The notes under the pieces are model-generated. The model did no database searches, was not told the origin of the DNA, and worked only from the letters and a program-made list of their open reading frames with translations. A DNA stretch of 64,000 nt from contig NZ_JACHGO010000006.1 in NCBI RefSeq assembly GCF_014202345.1, forward strand, positions 1-64,000, in the 5' to 3' direction. Each line of letters starts with the position of its first letter. Within the stretch, counting starts at the first letter, position 1. Made by a program: the position numbers and the translations under genes. Below are positions 8,545 to 16,973 of the stretch, one piece after another. Source of the stretch: Desulfovibrio intestinalis (GTDB taxonomy: Bacteria > Desulfobacterota > Desulfovibrionia > Desulfovibrionales > Desulfovibrionaceae).

Positions 8545-9705
8545 ATGAATAAGACAATTATGGGCTACCGCCGCGAAAATGGCCGCGTGGGCATTCGTAA
8601 CCATGTGATCATTCTGCCTTTGGACGACCTTTCCAACGCCGCTTGCGAAGCCGTTGCCAACAACATCAAGGGCACCATGGCCCTGCCCCACGCCTACGGC
8701 CGCCTGCAGTTCGGTGAAGACCTTGACCTGCATTTCCGCACCCTGATCGGCACGGGCAGCAACCCCAACGTGGCCGCCGTTGTCGTTATCGGCATCGAGC
8801 CCGTGTGGACCCAGCGCGTGGTTGACGGCATTGCCAAAACCGGCAAGCCTGTTGTGGGCTTCGGCATTGAACAGCACGGCGACCTGGAAACCATCCGCGC
8901 CGCTTCCCTCAAAGCCAAAGAATTTGTCCACTACGCCACCGAACTGCAGCGCACCGAATGCAGCCTTGACGAACTGTGGGTTTCCACCAAGTGCGGCGAA
9001 TCCGACACCACTTCCGGTATTGCCGCCAACCCCACCGTTGGCAACGCTTTCGACAAACTGTGGGAAGCCGGCGCCACCACCCTGTTCGGTGAAACCACCG
9101 AAATCACGGGCGGCGAACACCTGGTCATGGCCCGCTGTGCCAATGACGACGTGCGCTCCAAGTTCAAGGCTTTCTTTGACCGCTACGCCAAGCTTGTTGA
9201 CGACAACAAGACCAACGACCTTTGCGACTCCCAGCCCACCAAGGGCAATATCGAAGGCGGCCTGACCACCATCGAAGAAAAAGCTCTTGGCAACATCCAG
9301 AAGATCGGCCGCAAGGCTCCGGTCATCGGCTGCCTCGACAAGGCCGAAACCCCCACCGGCCCCGGCCTGTGGTTCATGGACTCCTCTTCCGCCGCAGCCG
9401 AAATGGTTACCCTGTGCGCTGCTTCCGGATTTGTGGCCCACTTCTTCCCCACTGGCCAGGGCAACATCATCGGCAACCCCATCCTGCCCGTGATCAAGCT
9501 GTCGGCCAACCCCCGCACCGTGCGCACCATGAACGAACACGTCGACGTGGACGTTTCCGGCCTGCTGCGCCGCGAAATCAACATGGATCAGGCTGGCGAC
9601 ATGCTGCTTGAAATGCTCGTTCGCACCTGCAACGGCCGTAACACCGCCGCTGAAGCTCTGGGTCATCGCGAATTTATCATGACCCGTCTGTACGAAAGCG
9701 CATAA
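8545..9705 (+). CDS. UxaA-family lyase, large subunit; SuyB-like (sulfolactate or hydroxy-acid lyase)
   Basis: 386-aa catalytic subunit of the altronate/galactarate dehydratase superfamily. The start at 8545 is chosen because the protein begins [19 protein letters not shown], the conserved family N-terminus; the open frame reaches back to 8413 inside the small-subunit gene. Visible family blocks are [26 protein letters not shown] (Cys and Ser/Asp region around the metal or cluster site), [40 protein letters not shown] and FPTGQGN. The protein is cytosolic. The preferred reaction is (2R)-sulfolactate to pyruvate plus sulfite, which would feed sulfite respiration. An alternative is dehydration of a hydroxy-dicarboxylate such as a tartrate, which would fit the RraA-like protein downstream. 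Family is certain, substrate is not. Confidence 0.88.
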   Translation: MNKTIMGYRRENGRVGIRNHVIILPLDDLSNAACEAVANNIKGTMALPHAYGRLQFGEDLDLHFRTLIGTGSNPNVAAVVVIGIEPVWTQRVVDGIAKTGKPVVGFGIEQHGDLETIRAASLKAKEFVHYATELQRTECSLDELWVSTKCGESDTTSGIAANPTVGNAFDKLWEAGATTLFGETTEITGGEHLVMARCANDDVRSKFKAFFDRYAKLVDDNKTNDLCDSQPTKGNIEGGLTTIEEKALGNIQKIGRKAPVIGCLDKAETPTGPGLWFMDSSSAAAEMVTLCAASGFVAHFFPTGQGNIIGNPILPVIKLSANPRTVRTMNEHVDVDVSGLLRREINMDQAGDMLLEMLVRTCNGRNTAAEALGHREFIMTRLYESA

Positions 9706-9719
9706 AGGATTACTTAAGA

Positions 9720-9749
9720 GCCGACGCCGGTAAAAAACCCGGCGTCGGC
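9720..9749 (+). terminator. Hairpin between lyase and symporter genes
   Basis: Perfect 11-bp stem (GCCGACGCCGG / CCGGCGTCGGC) with an A-rich 8-base loop, starting 15 bases past the lyase stop. No T-run follows, so it may be a 3'-end stabiliser or partial terminator that lowers symporter expression rather than a full stop. Confidence 0.6.
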
Positions 9750-9834
9750 CCTTCGTCCTTTCGGGCGCAATGCCAAATGCAATGCCGCAAGCTGGTGGCG
9801 CCCCCCCCATACACTACCTGTGTTTGAGGTAACT

Positions 9835-11175
9835 ATGTCAAAAAAAGTATTTTCTTCTCTTTATTTCAAGGTGCTTTTGGGTATTGTCCTCGGCATTGCG
9901 TTTGGTTTCATTCAGCCTGATATTGCCGTAAAACTCAAACCGCTTGGCGACGTCTTCATCAATTTGATCAAGATGATCATTACGCCCGTTATCTTCTGTA
10001 CGGTTGCCGTAGGCATTGCCCGTATGGAAAGCCTTAAGGCTGTTGGTCGCGTTGGCGGTAAAACACTGCTTTATTTTGAAATTGTCACGACTCTTGCACT
10101 GCTTATCGGCCTTGTTGTTGTGCATTTCGTCCAGCCCGGCGCCGGCATTCATGCCGACCCCGCCACTATGGACGCCTCTGCTCTGGGCAAGTTCGCGCAT
10201 GCCAAACAGCAGACCACCCAGGAATTCCTCATGGGCATCATCCCCCACAGCGTGGTGGGTGCCTTTGCTGAAGGTAATCTCCTGCAGGTGCTCTTGTTCT
10301 CCGTGCTCTTCGGCATGAGCCTTTCCCACATGGGCGAAAAGCCCAAGATGGCCATTCTCGGCACGCTTGACCGTTTCAGCAACGCCTTCCTTGGTGTGGT
10401 TAACCTGATCATGAAGCTTGCGCCTATCGGTGCATTCGGCGCTATCACGTTTACCATCGGCAAGTACGGCGTGGGCGCTCTGGCCTCACTGGGCAAGCTT
10501 GTGGCCTGCCTTTACATTACAAGCGCCCTCTTCGTTATCATCATTCTGGGCCTTGTCTGCAAATTCTCCGGCATCAACATCTGGCAGCTTATCAAGTACA
10601 TGAAGGAAGAAATCTTCATTACCCTTGGTACCGCCAGCACTGAAGCCGTTCTGCCCCGCAGCATGGAAAAGATGGAAGCCCTCGGCATCAAGAAGTCCGT
10701 TGTGGGCCTCGTGTTCCCCACTGGCTACTCCTTCAACCTTGACGGCGCTGCCATCTATCTTACCATGGCCGCTTCCTTCATCGCCCAGGCTATGGACATC
10801 CATCTGGATCTCCAGCACCAGATCACGCTGATGCTCGTCCTGCTGTTGACCTCCAAAGGCGGCGCAGGCGTTGCCGGCGCGGCTCTTATCGCTCTGGCAG
10901 CTACCTTGTCGGCCACCAATATCATTCCTGTGGTCGGTATGACCCTGGTTATCGGTATTGACCGCATTCTTAACGAAATGCGAGCCGTGGTTAACCTCAT
11001 CGGTAACTGTGTGGCCACCGTGGCCATCGGCCGCTGGGAAAAGTCCATTGATCTTGACCGCGCCAACCTCGTGCTCAGTGGCAAGGTTGATGTGGAAGAT
11101 CTGCTGGACAAGGACGTGGATCTCGACGTCATCGACAATGCTTCCCCGGTTGCCGCGCCGCAACCTGGCAAGTAG
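9835..11175 (+). CDS. DAACS-family dicarboxylate/amino-acid:cation symporter
   Basis: 446-aa integral inner-membrane carrier of the GltP/DctA (SLC1-like) family, using a Na+ or H+ gradient to import anionic substrates. Family marks are the start SLYFKVLLGIVLGIAFGF, the ITPVIFCTVAVGIARM block, a re-entrant-loop region with TLGTASTEAVLPRSM, the GYSFNLDGAAIY motif (NMDGT/NLDG site) and the SKGGAGVAGAA hairpin. About eight transmembrane helices plus two re-entrant loops are expected. The ATG at 9835 has GAGG 6 bases upstream and is preferred over a GTG at 9820. It lies in the sigma-54-controlled cluster, so its likely cargo is the lyase substrate (sulfolactate or a C4-dicarboxylate). Confidence 0.93.
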   Translation: MSKKVFSSLYFKVLLGIVLGIAFGFIQPDIAVKLKPLGDVFINLIKMIITPVIFCTVAVGIARMESLKAVGRVGGKTLLYFEIVTTLALLIGLVVVHFVQPGAGIHADPATMDASALGKFAHAKQQTTQEFLMGIIPHSVVGAFAEGNLLQVLLFSVLFGMSLSHMGEKPKMAILGTLDRFSNAFLGVVNLIMKLAPIGAFGAITFTIGKYGVGALASLGKLVACLYITSALFVIIILGLVCKFSGINIWQLIKYMKEEIFITLGTASTEAVLPRSMEKMEALGIKKSVVGLVFPTGYSFNLDGAAIYLTMAASFIAQAMDIHLDLQHQITLMLVLLLTSKGGAGVAGAALIALAATLSATNIIPVVGMTLVIGIDRILNEMRAVVNLIGNCVATVAIGRWEKSIDLDRANLVLSGKVDVEDLLDKDVDLDVIDNASPVAAPQPGK

Positions 11176-11205
11176 GGCAACTCACTCCTCCATGCCCAAT
11201 TGAGT

Positions 11206-11246
11206 GCGCCCATCCGTCATCGTTCGCCATACCGACGGATGGGCGC
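11206..11246 (+). terminator. GC-rich hairpin after the symporter
   Basis: 13-bp perfect stem (GCGCCCATCCGTC / GACGGATGGGCGC), loop 15, followed by AAAATTTT. It is a possible terminator or 3' stabiliser between the symporter and the RraA-like gene. Confidence 0.6.
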
Positions 11247-11281
11247 AAAATTTTCAACAAAAGCTCCGCTAAGGCTCATTC

Positions 11282-11959
11282 ATGCGTTTTGTCATCAACC
11301 GCCATCTCGACCGCCTGCCTGCTGCTATAATAAATCAGTATGCCAACCTCGCGGTTGCCGACATCTGTGATGCCCTGGGCCGTAACGCCGCCTTTCCGTC
11401 AGCCCTCAAGCCCCTGGGCGTCAGCCGCATACTTGGTTCGGCCTACACGGTGAACCTGCCTGCCAGCGAAAATCTGTTGCTGTATTATGCAGTCGACAAT
11501 GCCAATCCCGGCGACGTGCTTGTGGTGTCGTGCGGCGCGTATGATGAACGTGCTGTCTGCGGAGAAATCATGGCCAATCTGGCCATGAAGCGTGGTCTGG
11601 CCGGATTTGTTATCGACGGAGCCGTGCGGGATGCGCGTGCGCTGAAAGAGCTGCCCTTTCCCGTATACGCCCGCTCCGTCTCACCAAACGGTCCTTACAA
11701 GGACACTTGCGGCGAAATAAACGTGCCCATCAGTATTGGTAACGTGGTCATAAACCCCGGCGACATAATTGTGGCTGATGACGACGGCATCGTGGCCGTG
11801 CGCGCCGAAGAAGCTGAAGAACTGGCTGCGCAGGCTGAAAAAATCACTGCCGATGGACTGGAAAAACTGCGCCGGATTGAAGAGCGGGGCACCCTGGACT
11901 TCACCTGGCTGTACGAAAAACTCAAAAAATCCTGCTGCACCATCAACAACGGCTGCTAG
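11282..11959 (+). CDS. RraA / HMG-aldolase family protein
   Basis: 225-aa protein of the RraA-like superfamily, which includes 4-hydroxy-4-methyl-2-oxoglutarate (HMG/CHA) aldolases that also decarboxylate oxaloacetate, and the RNase E inhibitor RraA. The key signature GFVIDGAVRD (~residues 101-110) carries the Arg and Asp that bind substrate and metal in the aldolases, and PGDIIVADDDGIVAV is the conserved C-terminal block. Catalytic residues are present, so an enzyme is more likely than a regulator. It follows the lyase and symporter, with a weak ribosome site (TAAGG). If the lyase made oxaloacetate, this protein could convert it to pyruvate and CO2; that is inference. Confidence 0.85.
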   Translation: MRFVINRHLDRLPAAIINQYANLAVADICDALGRNAAFPSALKPLGVSRILGSAYTVNLPASENLLLYYAVDNANPGDVLVVSCGAYDERAVCGEIMANLAMKRGLAGFVIDGAVRDARALKELPFPVYARSVSPNGPYKDTCGEINVPISIGNVVINPGDIIVADDDGIVAVRAEEAEELAAQAEKITADGLEKLRRIEERGTLDFTWLYEKLKKSCCTINNGC

Positions 11960-12191
11960 AATTTAGATTTTCGGGAAATGGCACAAGAAAAGGGCAATGG
12001 CCCGGCGTTTGCCAACAGGCTTTAACGGAAAAATGCTGGCAGGCTTATGGCACAGGCCGCAGTAAACAGTTTTCTGAAAGAGGCATTCTTCCGGCCCTTA
12101 ACGCCGCGCTCCTTATCATTGCCCTTTTATCCATACCCCAAAGAAAGCACTGGCAGATACGGCAATGATGCGGCGCTGGTTCGCCAGAGGC

Positions 12192-12225
12192 AAGAAACCC
12201 CGGTTTGACCGGGGTTTCTTTATTT
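12192..12225. terminator. Bidirectional terminator
   Basis: 12-bp perfect stem (AAGAAACCCCGG / CCGGGGTTTCTT), 5-base loop, T-rich on the plus side (TATTTTTA) and A-rich before it. It separates the plus-strand RraA-like gene from the convergent sigma-54 activator gene and can serve both. Confidence 0.9.
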
Positions 12226-12242
12226 TTATGCAAATGGTCGTG

Positions 12243-13775
12243 TTAGTCGATGGGGTGCCCTGCGGCGCGGTATTCGTTGAGCTTGTTGCGCAGAGTGCGT
12301 ACGGAAATGCCCAAAAGGTCGGCGGCCTGGGTCCGGTTGCCCGATGTGGCTTCCAGGCCCTTGAGGATCATTATGCGCTCCATTTCGTGCAAAGGTATCA
12401 CAGCACCGCCGGATACATTTTCAGAGGCCTGTGGCGTGACGTATGCGCCTTCTCGAGCGTCATGCGTACCTGCCGCATCAGACGAATGTTCCGTGTTCAG
12501 AACAGGCCGTGTTGCGCCAAATTCGGCTGCGTCCACTGGCGTTTCGTCAGAAACAAATTCCGCCTCGTCTTCTTCAAACAATGGCCAGTCGTCATTTTCC
12601 AGCAAAAAGTGGCGTGGTTCTATGGGGCGGCCGTTGGCCAAAAGTACGGCGCGCTCCATCAAATTCTGCAGCTCGCGCACGTTGCCGGGAAAATCATAGC
12701 CGCGCATCCAGTCAACGGCGCTCTGCGACAGGGCAGCCTGGGGCAACTGGTATTCGCGCACATACATATCCATGAAAAAATGGGCCAGCTCAAGCACGTC
12801 ATCACAGCGTTCGCGCAATGAGGGCAGGCGCAAGGGAATGACATTGAGCCTGAAATAGAGGTCCTGACGGAATTTGCCCTGCTTGACCCAGTCTTCAAGA
12901 TCGCGGTTGGTGGTGGCCAGCACGCGCACATCCACCTTGAGCGTTTCCGTGCCGCCCACGCGGTCCACCTCGCCCTCCTGAAGCACGCGCAACAGCTTGG
13001 CCTGCAAGGCCATATCCATTTCAGAAATTTCGTCCAGCAGCAGGGTGCCGCCGTCAGCCAGCTCAAATTTGCCGGGCTTGCGGGCTATGGCCCCGGTAAA
13101 AGCGCCCTTTTCATGACCGAAAAGCTCGCTTTCAAGAAGATGTTCCGGCAGGGCTGCGCAGTTGACCGCCACAAAGGCCTTGTCGCCGCGTTTGCTCATG
13201 GCGTGCAGGTAGCGGGCGAACATTTCCTTACCCGTGCCCGATTCCCCGGTAATAAGCACCGTGGCTTTTGAACCGGCAACCTGACGCGCCAGTTGCAGCA
13301 CCCTGGTCATAGCCGGATGTCTGCCCACAATGCGCGGCCCGGTTGTGTTCACATAGTGGGGTTTTCGCCCGCCTAAAGTGGACGTCGAAGGCGCTGCCGC
13401 CTTGCGGGATGCCGCGCCATTGCCCAAGGAACGGACAACAGCCACAATGCGTTCCACATCAAGAGGCTCCAGCCAGTAGTCCTGGGCACCAAGACTCATG
13501 AGGCGCTCGGCTTCTTCGGCTGTACCCTTGTCGGTTATAACTATCACAGGAGGAAAATTGGGATCTTCGGCTCCCACGGCCAAAAGATCTTCCACCCGAA
13601 AGCCGGGCAGGGAAGGACGCGCAAAAATAATCCCGGGGCCAGATTTGCGGACAAATACAGAAGCGCCCTTGAGATTTTCAGCAATACCAAGCTCGTACCC
13701 GGCATCACGCAGGGCAGGAAAGACCGTGGTTACAGCCTGGGCAGGGGTAAGAAATAGCAGACGGCGCGTCAACAT
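12243..13775 (-). CDS. Sigma-54 activator with degenerate receiver domain
   Basis: 510-aa enhancer-binding protein of NtrC-like order. Residues 1-~120 have the alpha/beta receiver fold pattern (VIVITDKG...SLGAQDYWLEPLD), but where the phospho-accepting Asp should follow the third strand (GIIFARP, ~48-54) there is Ala/Arg, so classical phosphorylation is unlikely. The AAA+ domain is complete: Walker A GESGTGKE at 177-184, GAFTGA at 224-229, LLLDEISEM. A low-complexity linker (~430-470) precedes a Fis-type HTH (TQAADLLGISVRTLRNKL). It is divergent from larB across ~250 bases. Its target is unknown; larB is a neighbour, but no clear -24/-12 site was found in the shared intergenic region. Confidence 0.92.
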   Translation of the reverse strand: MLTRRLLFLTPAQAVTTVFPALRDAGYELGIAENLKGASVFVRKSGPGIIFARPSLPGFRVEDLLAVGAEDPNFPPVIVITDKGTAEEAERLMSLGAQDYWLEPLDVERIVAVVRSLGNGAASRKAAAPSTSTLGGRKPHYVNTTGPRIVGRHPAMTRVLQLARQVAGSKATVLITGESGTGKEMFARYLHAMSKRGDKAFVAVNCAALPEHLLESELFGHEKGAFTGAIARKPGKFELADGGTLLLDEISEMDMALQAKLLRVLQEGEVDRVGGTETLKVDVRVLATTNRDLEDWVKQGKFRQDLYFRLNVIPLRLPSLRERCDDVLELAHFFMDMYVREYQLPQAALSQSAVDWMRGYDFPGNVRELQNLMERAVLLANGRPIEPRHFLLENDDWPLFEEDEAEFVSDETPVDAAEFGATRPVLNTEHSSDAAGTHDAREGAYVTPQASENVSGGAVIPLHEMERIMILKGLEATSGNRTQAADLLGISVRTLRNKLNEYRAAGHPID

Positions 13776-14022
13776 GAATTTTTCTTACCGTGTAGCGCGA
13801 TACAATGCAACCAACTGACGCCAAAAGACATTAAAACTGTACAGGTTTGCAATACGGCAGAGCTGTCACGGACACACTGTTTTTGGTTTCACGCCTGTGA
13901 AGCGGGCCGTCATGCACGGCAAAGCTGCTGGCTCTGCAAGCATTGGCTGGCTCTGAAAATGCTCCAGAAATGACCATACAACAATGCTGACAATATCCGA
14001 AGCGTGCCGTATACATAAAGAC

Positions 14023-14796
14023 ATGTCCAACATCCAATTACTGAAAATTCTGGAACAAGTGGCCGCTGGCGGGTTGAAGCCCGAAACAGCTCTGGACCTT
14101 CTGGGGACGCAAGCTGTGCGTAACACGCTGCACGGCCTTACCCTTGACCCGCAACGTGCCCTGCGCACCAGCCTTTCCGAGGTTGTTCTGGCCCAGGGCA
14201 AGAGCGATGACGCACTGATGGCGGCTGTTGAAGGTCTGGCCCAGCACGGAGAGGTGCTGGTCAGCCGGGTTACTCCTGCGCAGGCGGCACTGCTTGAAGA
14301 ACGTTTTTCAGTGGGTCAATACTGGCCCGACGCCCGCCTGTTTTCCCTGGGTGGCGCATCAGGTTTTGCCAAGGCCATGAAGGCTCCCTGGCCGCTTGCT
14401 GGCGAAGTTATTGTAGTTACCGCAGGCGCGGCGGATCTTCCCGTTGCGCTTGAAGCATACTGTTCCCTCGCGTTCTGGGGCAAGGAATGCGCTTTGATAA
14501 CAGATGTGGGCGTGGCTGGCCTCGACAGGCTTACAACCCATGTGGGAGCCCTGCGCAAGGCGCGCATCATCATTGCGGTGGCCGGTATGGAAGGAGCGTT
14601 GCCCGGAGTGCTGGCGGGACTTGTGTCTTGCCCGGTTCTGGCGGTGCCCACATCTGTGGGCTATGGCATCGGAGCAGGAGGCTTTGCGGCGCTTTCAACC
14701 ATGCTCAGTACCTGCGTGCCCGGCGTGGCCACCCTCAATATCGATAACGGTTTTGGCGCTGCGGCCTTTGCCGCCAAGCTGCTCAACAAGGGATAA
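14023..14796 (+). CDS. larB: Nickel-pincer cofactor biosynthesis carboxylase LarB
   Basis: 257-aa LarB: it carboxylates and hydrolyses nicotinic acid adenine dinucleotide in the first step of the nickel-pincer nucleotide cofactor used by lactate racemase and relatives. It resembles the N5-CAIR mutase (PurE) fold in its C-terminal half: GAADLPVALEA, DVGVAGLDRL, VAGMEGALPGVLAGLVSCPVLAVPTSVGYG and NIDNGFGA are the diagnostic blocks. The ATG at 14023 fits the usual ~250-aa length; an ATG at 13984 has no ribosome site. LarC and LarE are not in the window, so the partner genes and the racemase must be elsewhere. The transcript ends at the hairpin at 14940. Confidence 0.93.
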   Translation: MSNIQLLKILEQVAAGGLKPETALDLLGTQAVRNTLHGLTLDPQRALRTSLSEVVLAQGKSDDALMAAVEGLAQHGEVLVSRVTPAQAALLEERFSVGQYWPDARLFSLGGASGFAKAMKAPWPLAGEVIVVTAGAADLPVALEAYCSLAFWGKECALITDVGVAGLDRLTTHVGALRKARIIIAVAGMEGALPGVLAGLVSCPVLAVPTSVGYGIGAGGFAALSTMLSTCVPGVATLNIDNGFGAAAFAAKLLNKG

Positions 14797-14939
14797 AAAT
14801 CATCCCCATATGGCAAGGCATACTGTAATTTTTGAAGAATGCCATGCAAGTATGGCAACACAGAAAATTTAAAAAATTAGTTAATAATATAAAATAATTA
14901 CACAAGTTATTAACATTATATCCAGTCTGTTACTGCCAG

Positions 14940-14970
14940 ATAAATGCCCGTCTTACAGGCATTTATTTTT
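14940..14970 (+). terminator. Rho-independent terminator after larB
   Basis: 9-bp perfect stem (ATAAATGCC / GGCATTTAT), 9-base loop, followed by TTTT. The ~65 bases before it (about 14860-14925) are strikingly A/T-rich. No gene is seen between 14797 and 15154. Confidence 0.8.
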
Positions 14971-15080
14971 GCCCCTGGCTGCGTGAAGCTGGGTGGAGAA
15001 TCCGCAGCTTTGAAATGTATTCTCGTGCCGCGTCAGTACAAAAAGCGCGTAACAATACTGCTCTTTTTACCAGAACAAAA

Positions 15081-15128
15081 AACTTGCCGTAATCATCAAC
15101 CTTTTCAGGCTGAAAACTACGGCAAGTT
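15081..15128 (-). terminator. Hairpin after the small orphan gene
   Basis: 11-bp perfect inverted repeat (AACTTGCCGTA / TACGGCAAGTT) around a 26-base spacer. Read on the minus strand it lies 27 bases past the stop of the small gene at 15155 and is followed by TTTTTTGTTC, so it is the likely terminator of the minus-strand unit. Confidence 0.7.
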
Positions 15129-15154
15129 CGTAACATTAGGTTTTTTATAAAAAA

Positions 15155-15379
15155 TCAGGCCCAGCCGCTGGTAACGGCTCCCAGCCCAAGCATGTTGGCT
15201 GTCGCCATTCTGAATTGCGTCTGCATGAAAGACTGGGCGCTTTCCTCCGACAAAAGCTGATCCGCAGCAGCTGTTCCGTCAATTATGACAGAAGGCGCAT
15301 AGGAAGTAACATCTGTTGTATCGGGCGGGGTGTTCTGAACCACCACAGCCAAGCCGGACATGGGTTCAAAGTACATCAT
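15155..15379 (-). CDS. Small protein of unknown function
   Basis: 74 aa. I do not recognise the family. The start at 15379 (or the next ATG at 15376) is supported by a perfect AGGAGG 6 bases upstream, and the gene ends before a hairpin, so it looks translated. It starts 32 bases past the stop of the M23 peptidase gene on the same strand and is probably co-transcribed. It has no signal peptide or membrane segment and no Cys. The C-terminal half is helical (AADQLLSEESAQSFMQTQFRM...) and the N-terminus is hydrophobic and beta-like (GLAVVVQN). There is a faint likeness in pattern to R-body (Reb) proteins, too weak to use. Confidence 0.6.
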   Translation of the reverse strand: MMYFEPMSGLAVVVQNTPPDTTDVTSYAPSVIIDGTAAADQLLSEESAQSFMQTQFRMATANMLGLGAVTSGWA

Positions 15380-15410
15380 GACAGCCCTCCTTGCGGGGGC
15401 GGCGTCAATA

Positions 15411-16961
15411 TCAGCGCCGACCCTTCTGGGCGGGTTTCTTTTTTTCCTTTTCCACAGGCTTTTCAGGCGCGGTAACCGGCACATCCGGCACCAGACTGTC
15501 AACCTCATACTCGGAAAGGTTTTTCTCACCCTTGAGATAGGCCGTCTCAAGAGCCATTATCTTTTCAAACTCTGCCATCGCCTTGCGGGCAACTGGCTCA
15601 CCACGCGGGTTGATGGCTTTGGTGGGATCAATAAACTTGCCGTTCTGACGCAGCCTGAAATCCAGATGTGGCCCTGTGGCCAAACCAGTGCTGCCCACGA
15701 ATCCTATGACCTGTCCCTGCCGTACACGCTGACCCGTTGCCAAGCCCCGCGCATACCCTGAAAGGTGGGCATACATGGATTCCAGCCCGGCCACATGCTT
15801 GACGATGATCTGGTTTCCGTAGCCTCCGGACCAGCCGCGCTGCGTAACCAGGCCGTCGCCTACGGCCTTTACGGGCGTACCTGTTGGCGCGGCATAGTCA
15901 ACGCCATGATGTGCCCGTCTATAATTTAATATGGGGTGCAAACGGCTGTTTGTAAAGCGCGAGCTTATGCGCGTGAAGGCAAGAGGAGCCTGCAACAAGG
16001 TTTTACGCAGGTTTTCGCCTTTGCGGTTATAATATTCAGCCCTTTGACTGCCGTCGCGAAACAGATAGGCTTCGTAGGTTTTTCCCTTGTTGGTGAAGTG
16101 GGCGGCCAAGATGCGGCCATAGCCCTTATACTCGCTGTCGCGGTAGCGTTTTTCCACCAGGACGGAAAAAGAGTCGCCTGACTGAAGATCGCGAATAAAG
16201 TTCACTTCAGAGCCAAAAAGATCTGCCAGCTTGAGCGCCATTTGCGGATTTTCGCCAATGTCGGCCACAGCCTGAAAAAGGTTGTCGTTAATGGTGCCTT
16301 CAACAGAAGCCAGCAAGACCACATATTCAATGGGCTCTACCCGTGCGGCGGGGCTTTCCGTGCCCTCAACCACAAGACGGCGGCGGCTGTCTATTTCGTA
16401 TTCAAAGCGTTTTACCTGCCCGGTTTCCTTGTCTGTCACGACAATATAGGGCTGACCTTCGCGGAAGGACCGCATGGAAAAAACCTGCCGCGCGGCACTG
16501 ACGTACTGAAGTACCCCTTGTCCTCCGGCGTTTTCCAAAACCTTGCTGACAGTATCGCCTTTTTCAAAGGTTCCCTTGGTAACGGCTTCGCCTGGGGAAA
16601 CACCTTCATCAGCAGCATCAGCAGCGGCGTCAGCATTGGCAACGTCTGCGCCGTCGGTGCTTTGGCCTGCAACATGATCTGCGGCAATATCTGTAGTAGC
16701 GTCTGAATTTTCGGAAGTGGAAGAACCGGCGGATGTAGAATCTGTGGCAGTGGAGCCTTCAGCTTCAGAAGTGGAAGATTGGGACGTACCCGTACTGGCG
16801 GAATTTTCGCCAGCGCTGTCTGTAGTGTCTGGCCTTGCCGCTGTGGTTTGCTGCTGCTCTGAGCTGCTGCCGGATGTTATGTCAAATAACCCCGTATGGC
16901 GCGCCAAAACAAAGCCCAGCACCGCCAAAAGCAAGACCCCTACCAACCATAGTCTTTTCAT
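15411..16961 (-). CDS. Periplasmic M23-family peptidoglycan endopeptidase
   Basis: 516-aa cell-wall hydrolase. The ATG at 16961 gives an N-terminal signal anchor (KRLWLVGVLLLAVLGFVLA); an ATG at 16973 lacks a ribosome site. A Ser/Thr/Ala/Asp-rich linker (~30-135) follows, then an OapA/LysM-like region (GDTVSKVLENAG) and a C-terminal LytM domain. The zinc ligands are visible in HHGVDYAAP and HLDFRL, with MYAHL supplying the third catalytic His. This is the layout of MepM-type DD-endopeptidases that open crosslinks for wall growth. The tail is Lys/Pro-rich. It starts next to the probable origin and is transcribed away from dnaA. Confidence 0.92.
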   Translation of the reverse strand: MKRLWLVGVLLLAVLGFVLARHTGLFDITSGSSSEQQQTTAARPDTTDSAGENSASTGTSQSSTSEAEGSTATDSTSAGSSTSENSDATTDIAADHVAGQSTDGADVANADAAADAADEGVSPGEAVTKGTFEKGDTVSKVLENAGGQGVLQYVSAARQVFSMRSFREGQPYIVVTDKETGQVKRFEYEIDSRRRLVVEGTESPAARVEPIEYVVLLASVEGTINDNLFQAVADIGENPQMALKLADLFGSEVNFIRDLQSGDSFSVLVEKRYRDSEYKGYGRILAAHFTNKGKTYEAYLFRDGSQRAEYYNRKGENLRKTLLQAPLAFTRISSRFTNSRLHPILNYRRAHHGVDYAAPTGTPVKAVGDGLVTQRGWSGGYGNQIIVKHVAGLESMYAHLSGYARGLATGQRVRQGQVIGFVGSTGLATGPHLDFRLRQNGKFIDPTKAINPRGEPVARKAMAEFEKIMALETAYLKGEKNLSEYEVDSLVPDVPVTAPEKPVEKEKKKPAQKGRR

Positions 16962-16973
16962 CGTGAACCCCAT

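Noticed and set aside
8521..9810. 429-aa open frame antisense to the lyase large-subunit gene
   Set aside because: A Gly/Val/His-rich composition produced by GC-biased codon use on the opposite strand; no ribosome site or family likeness.
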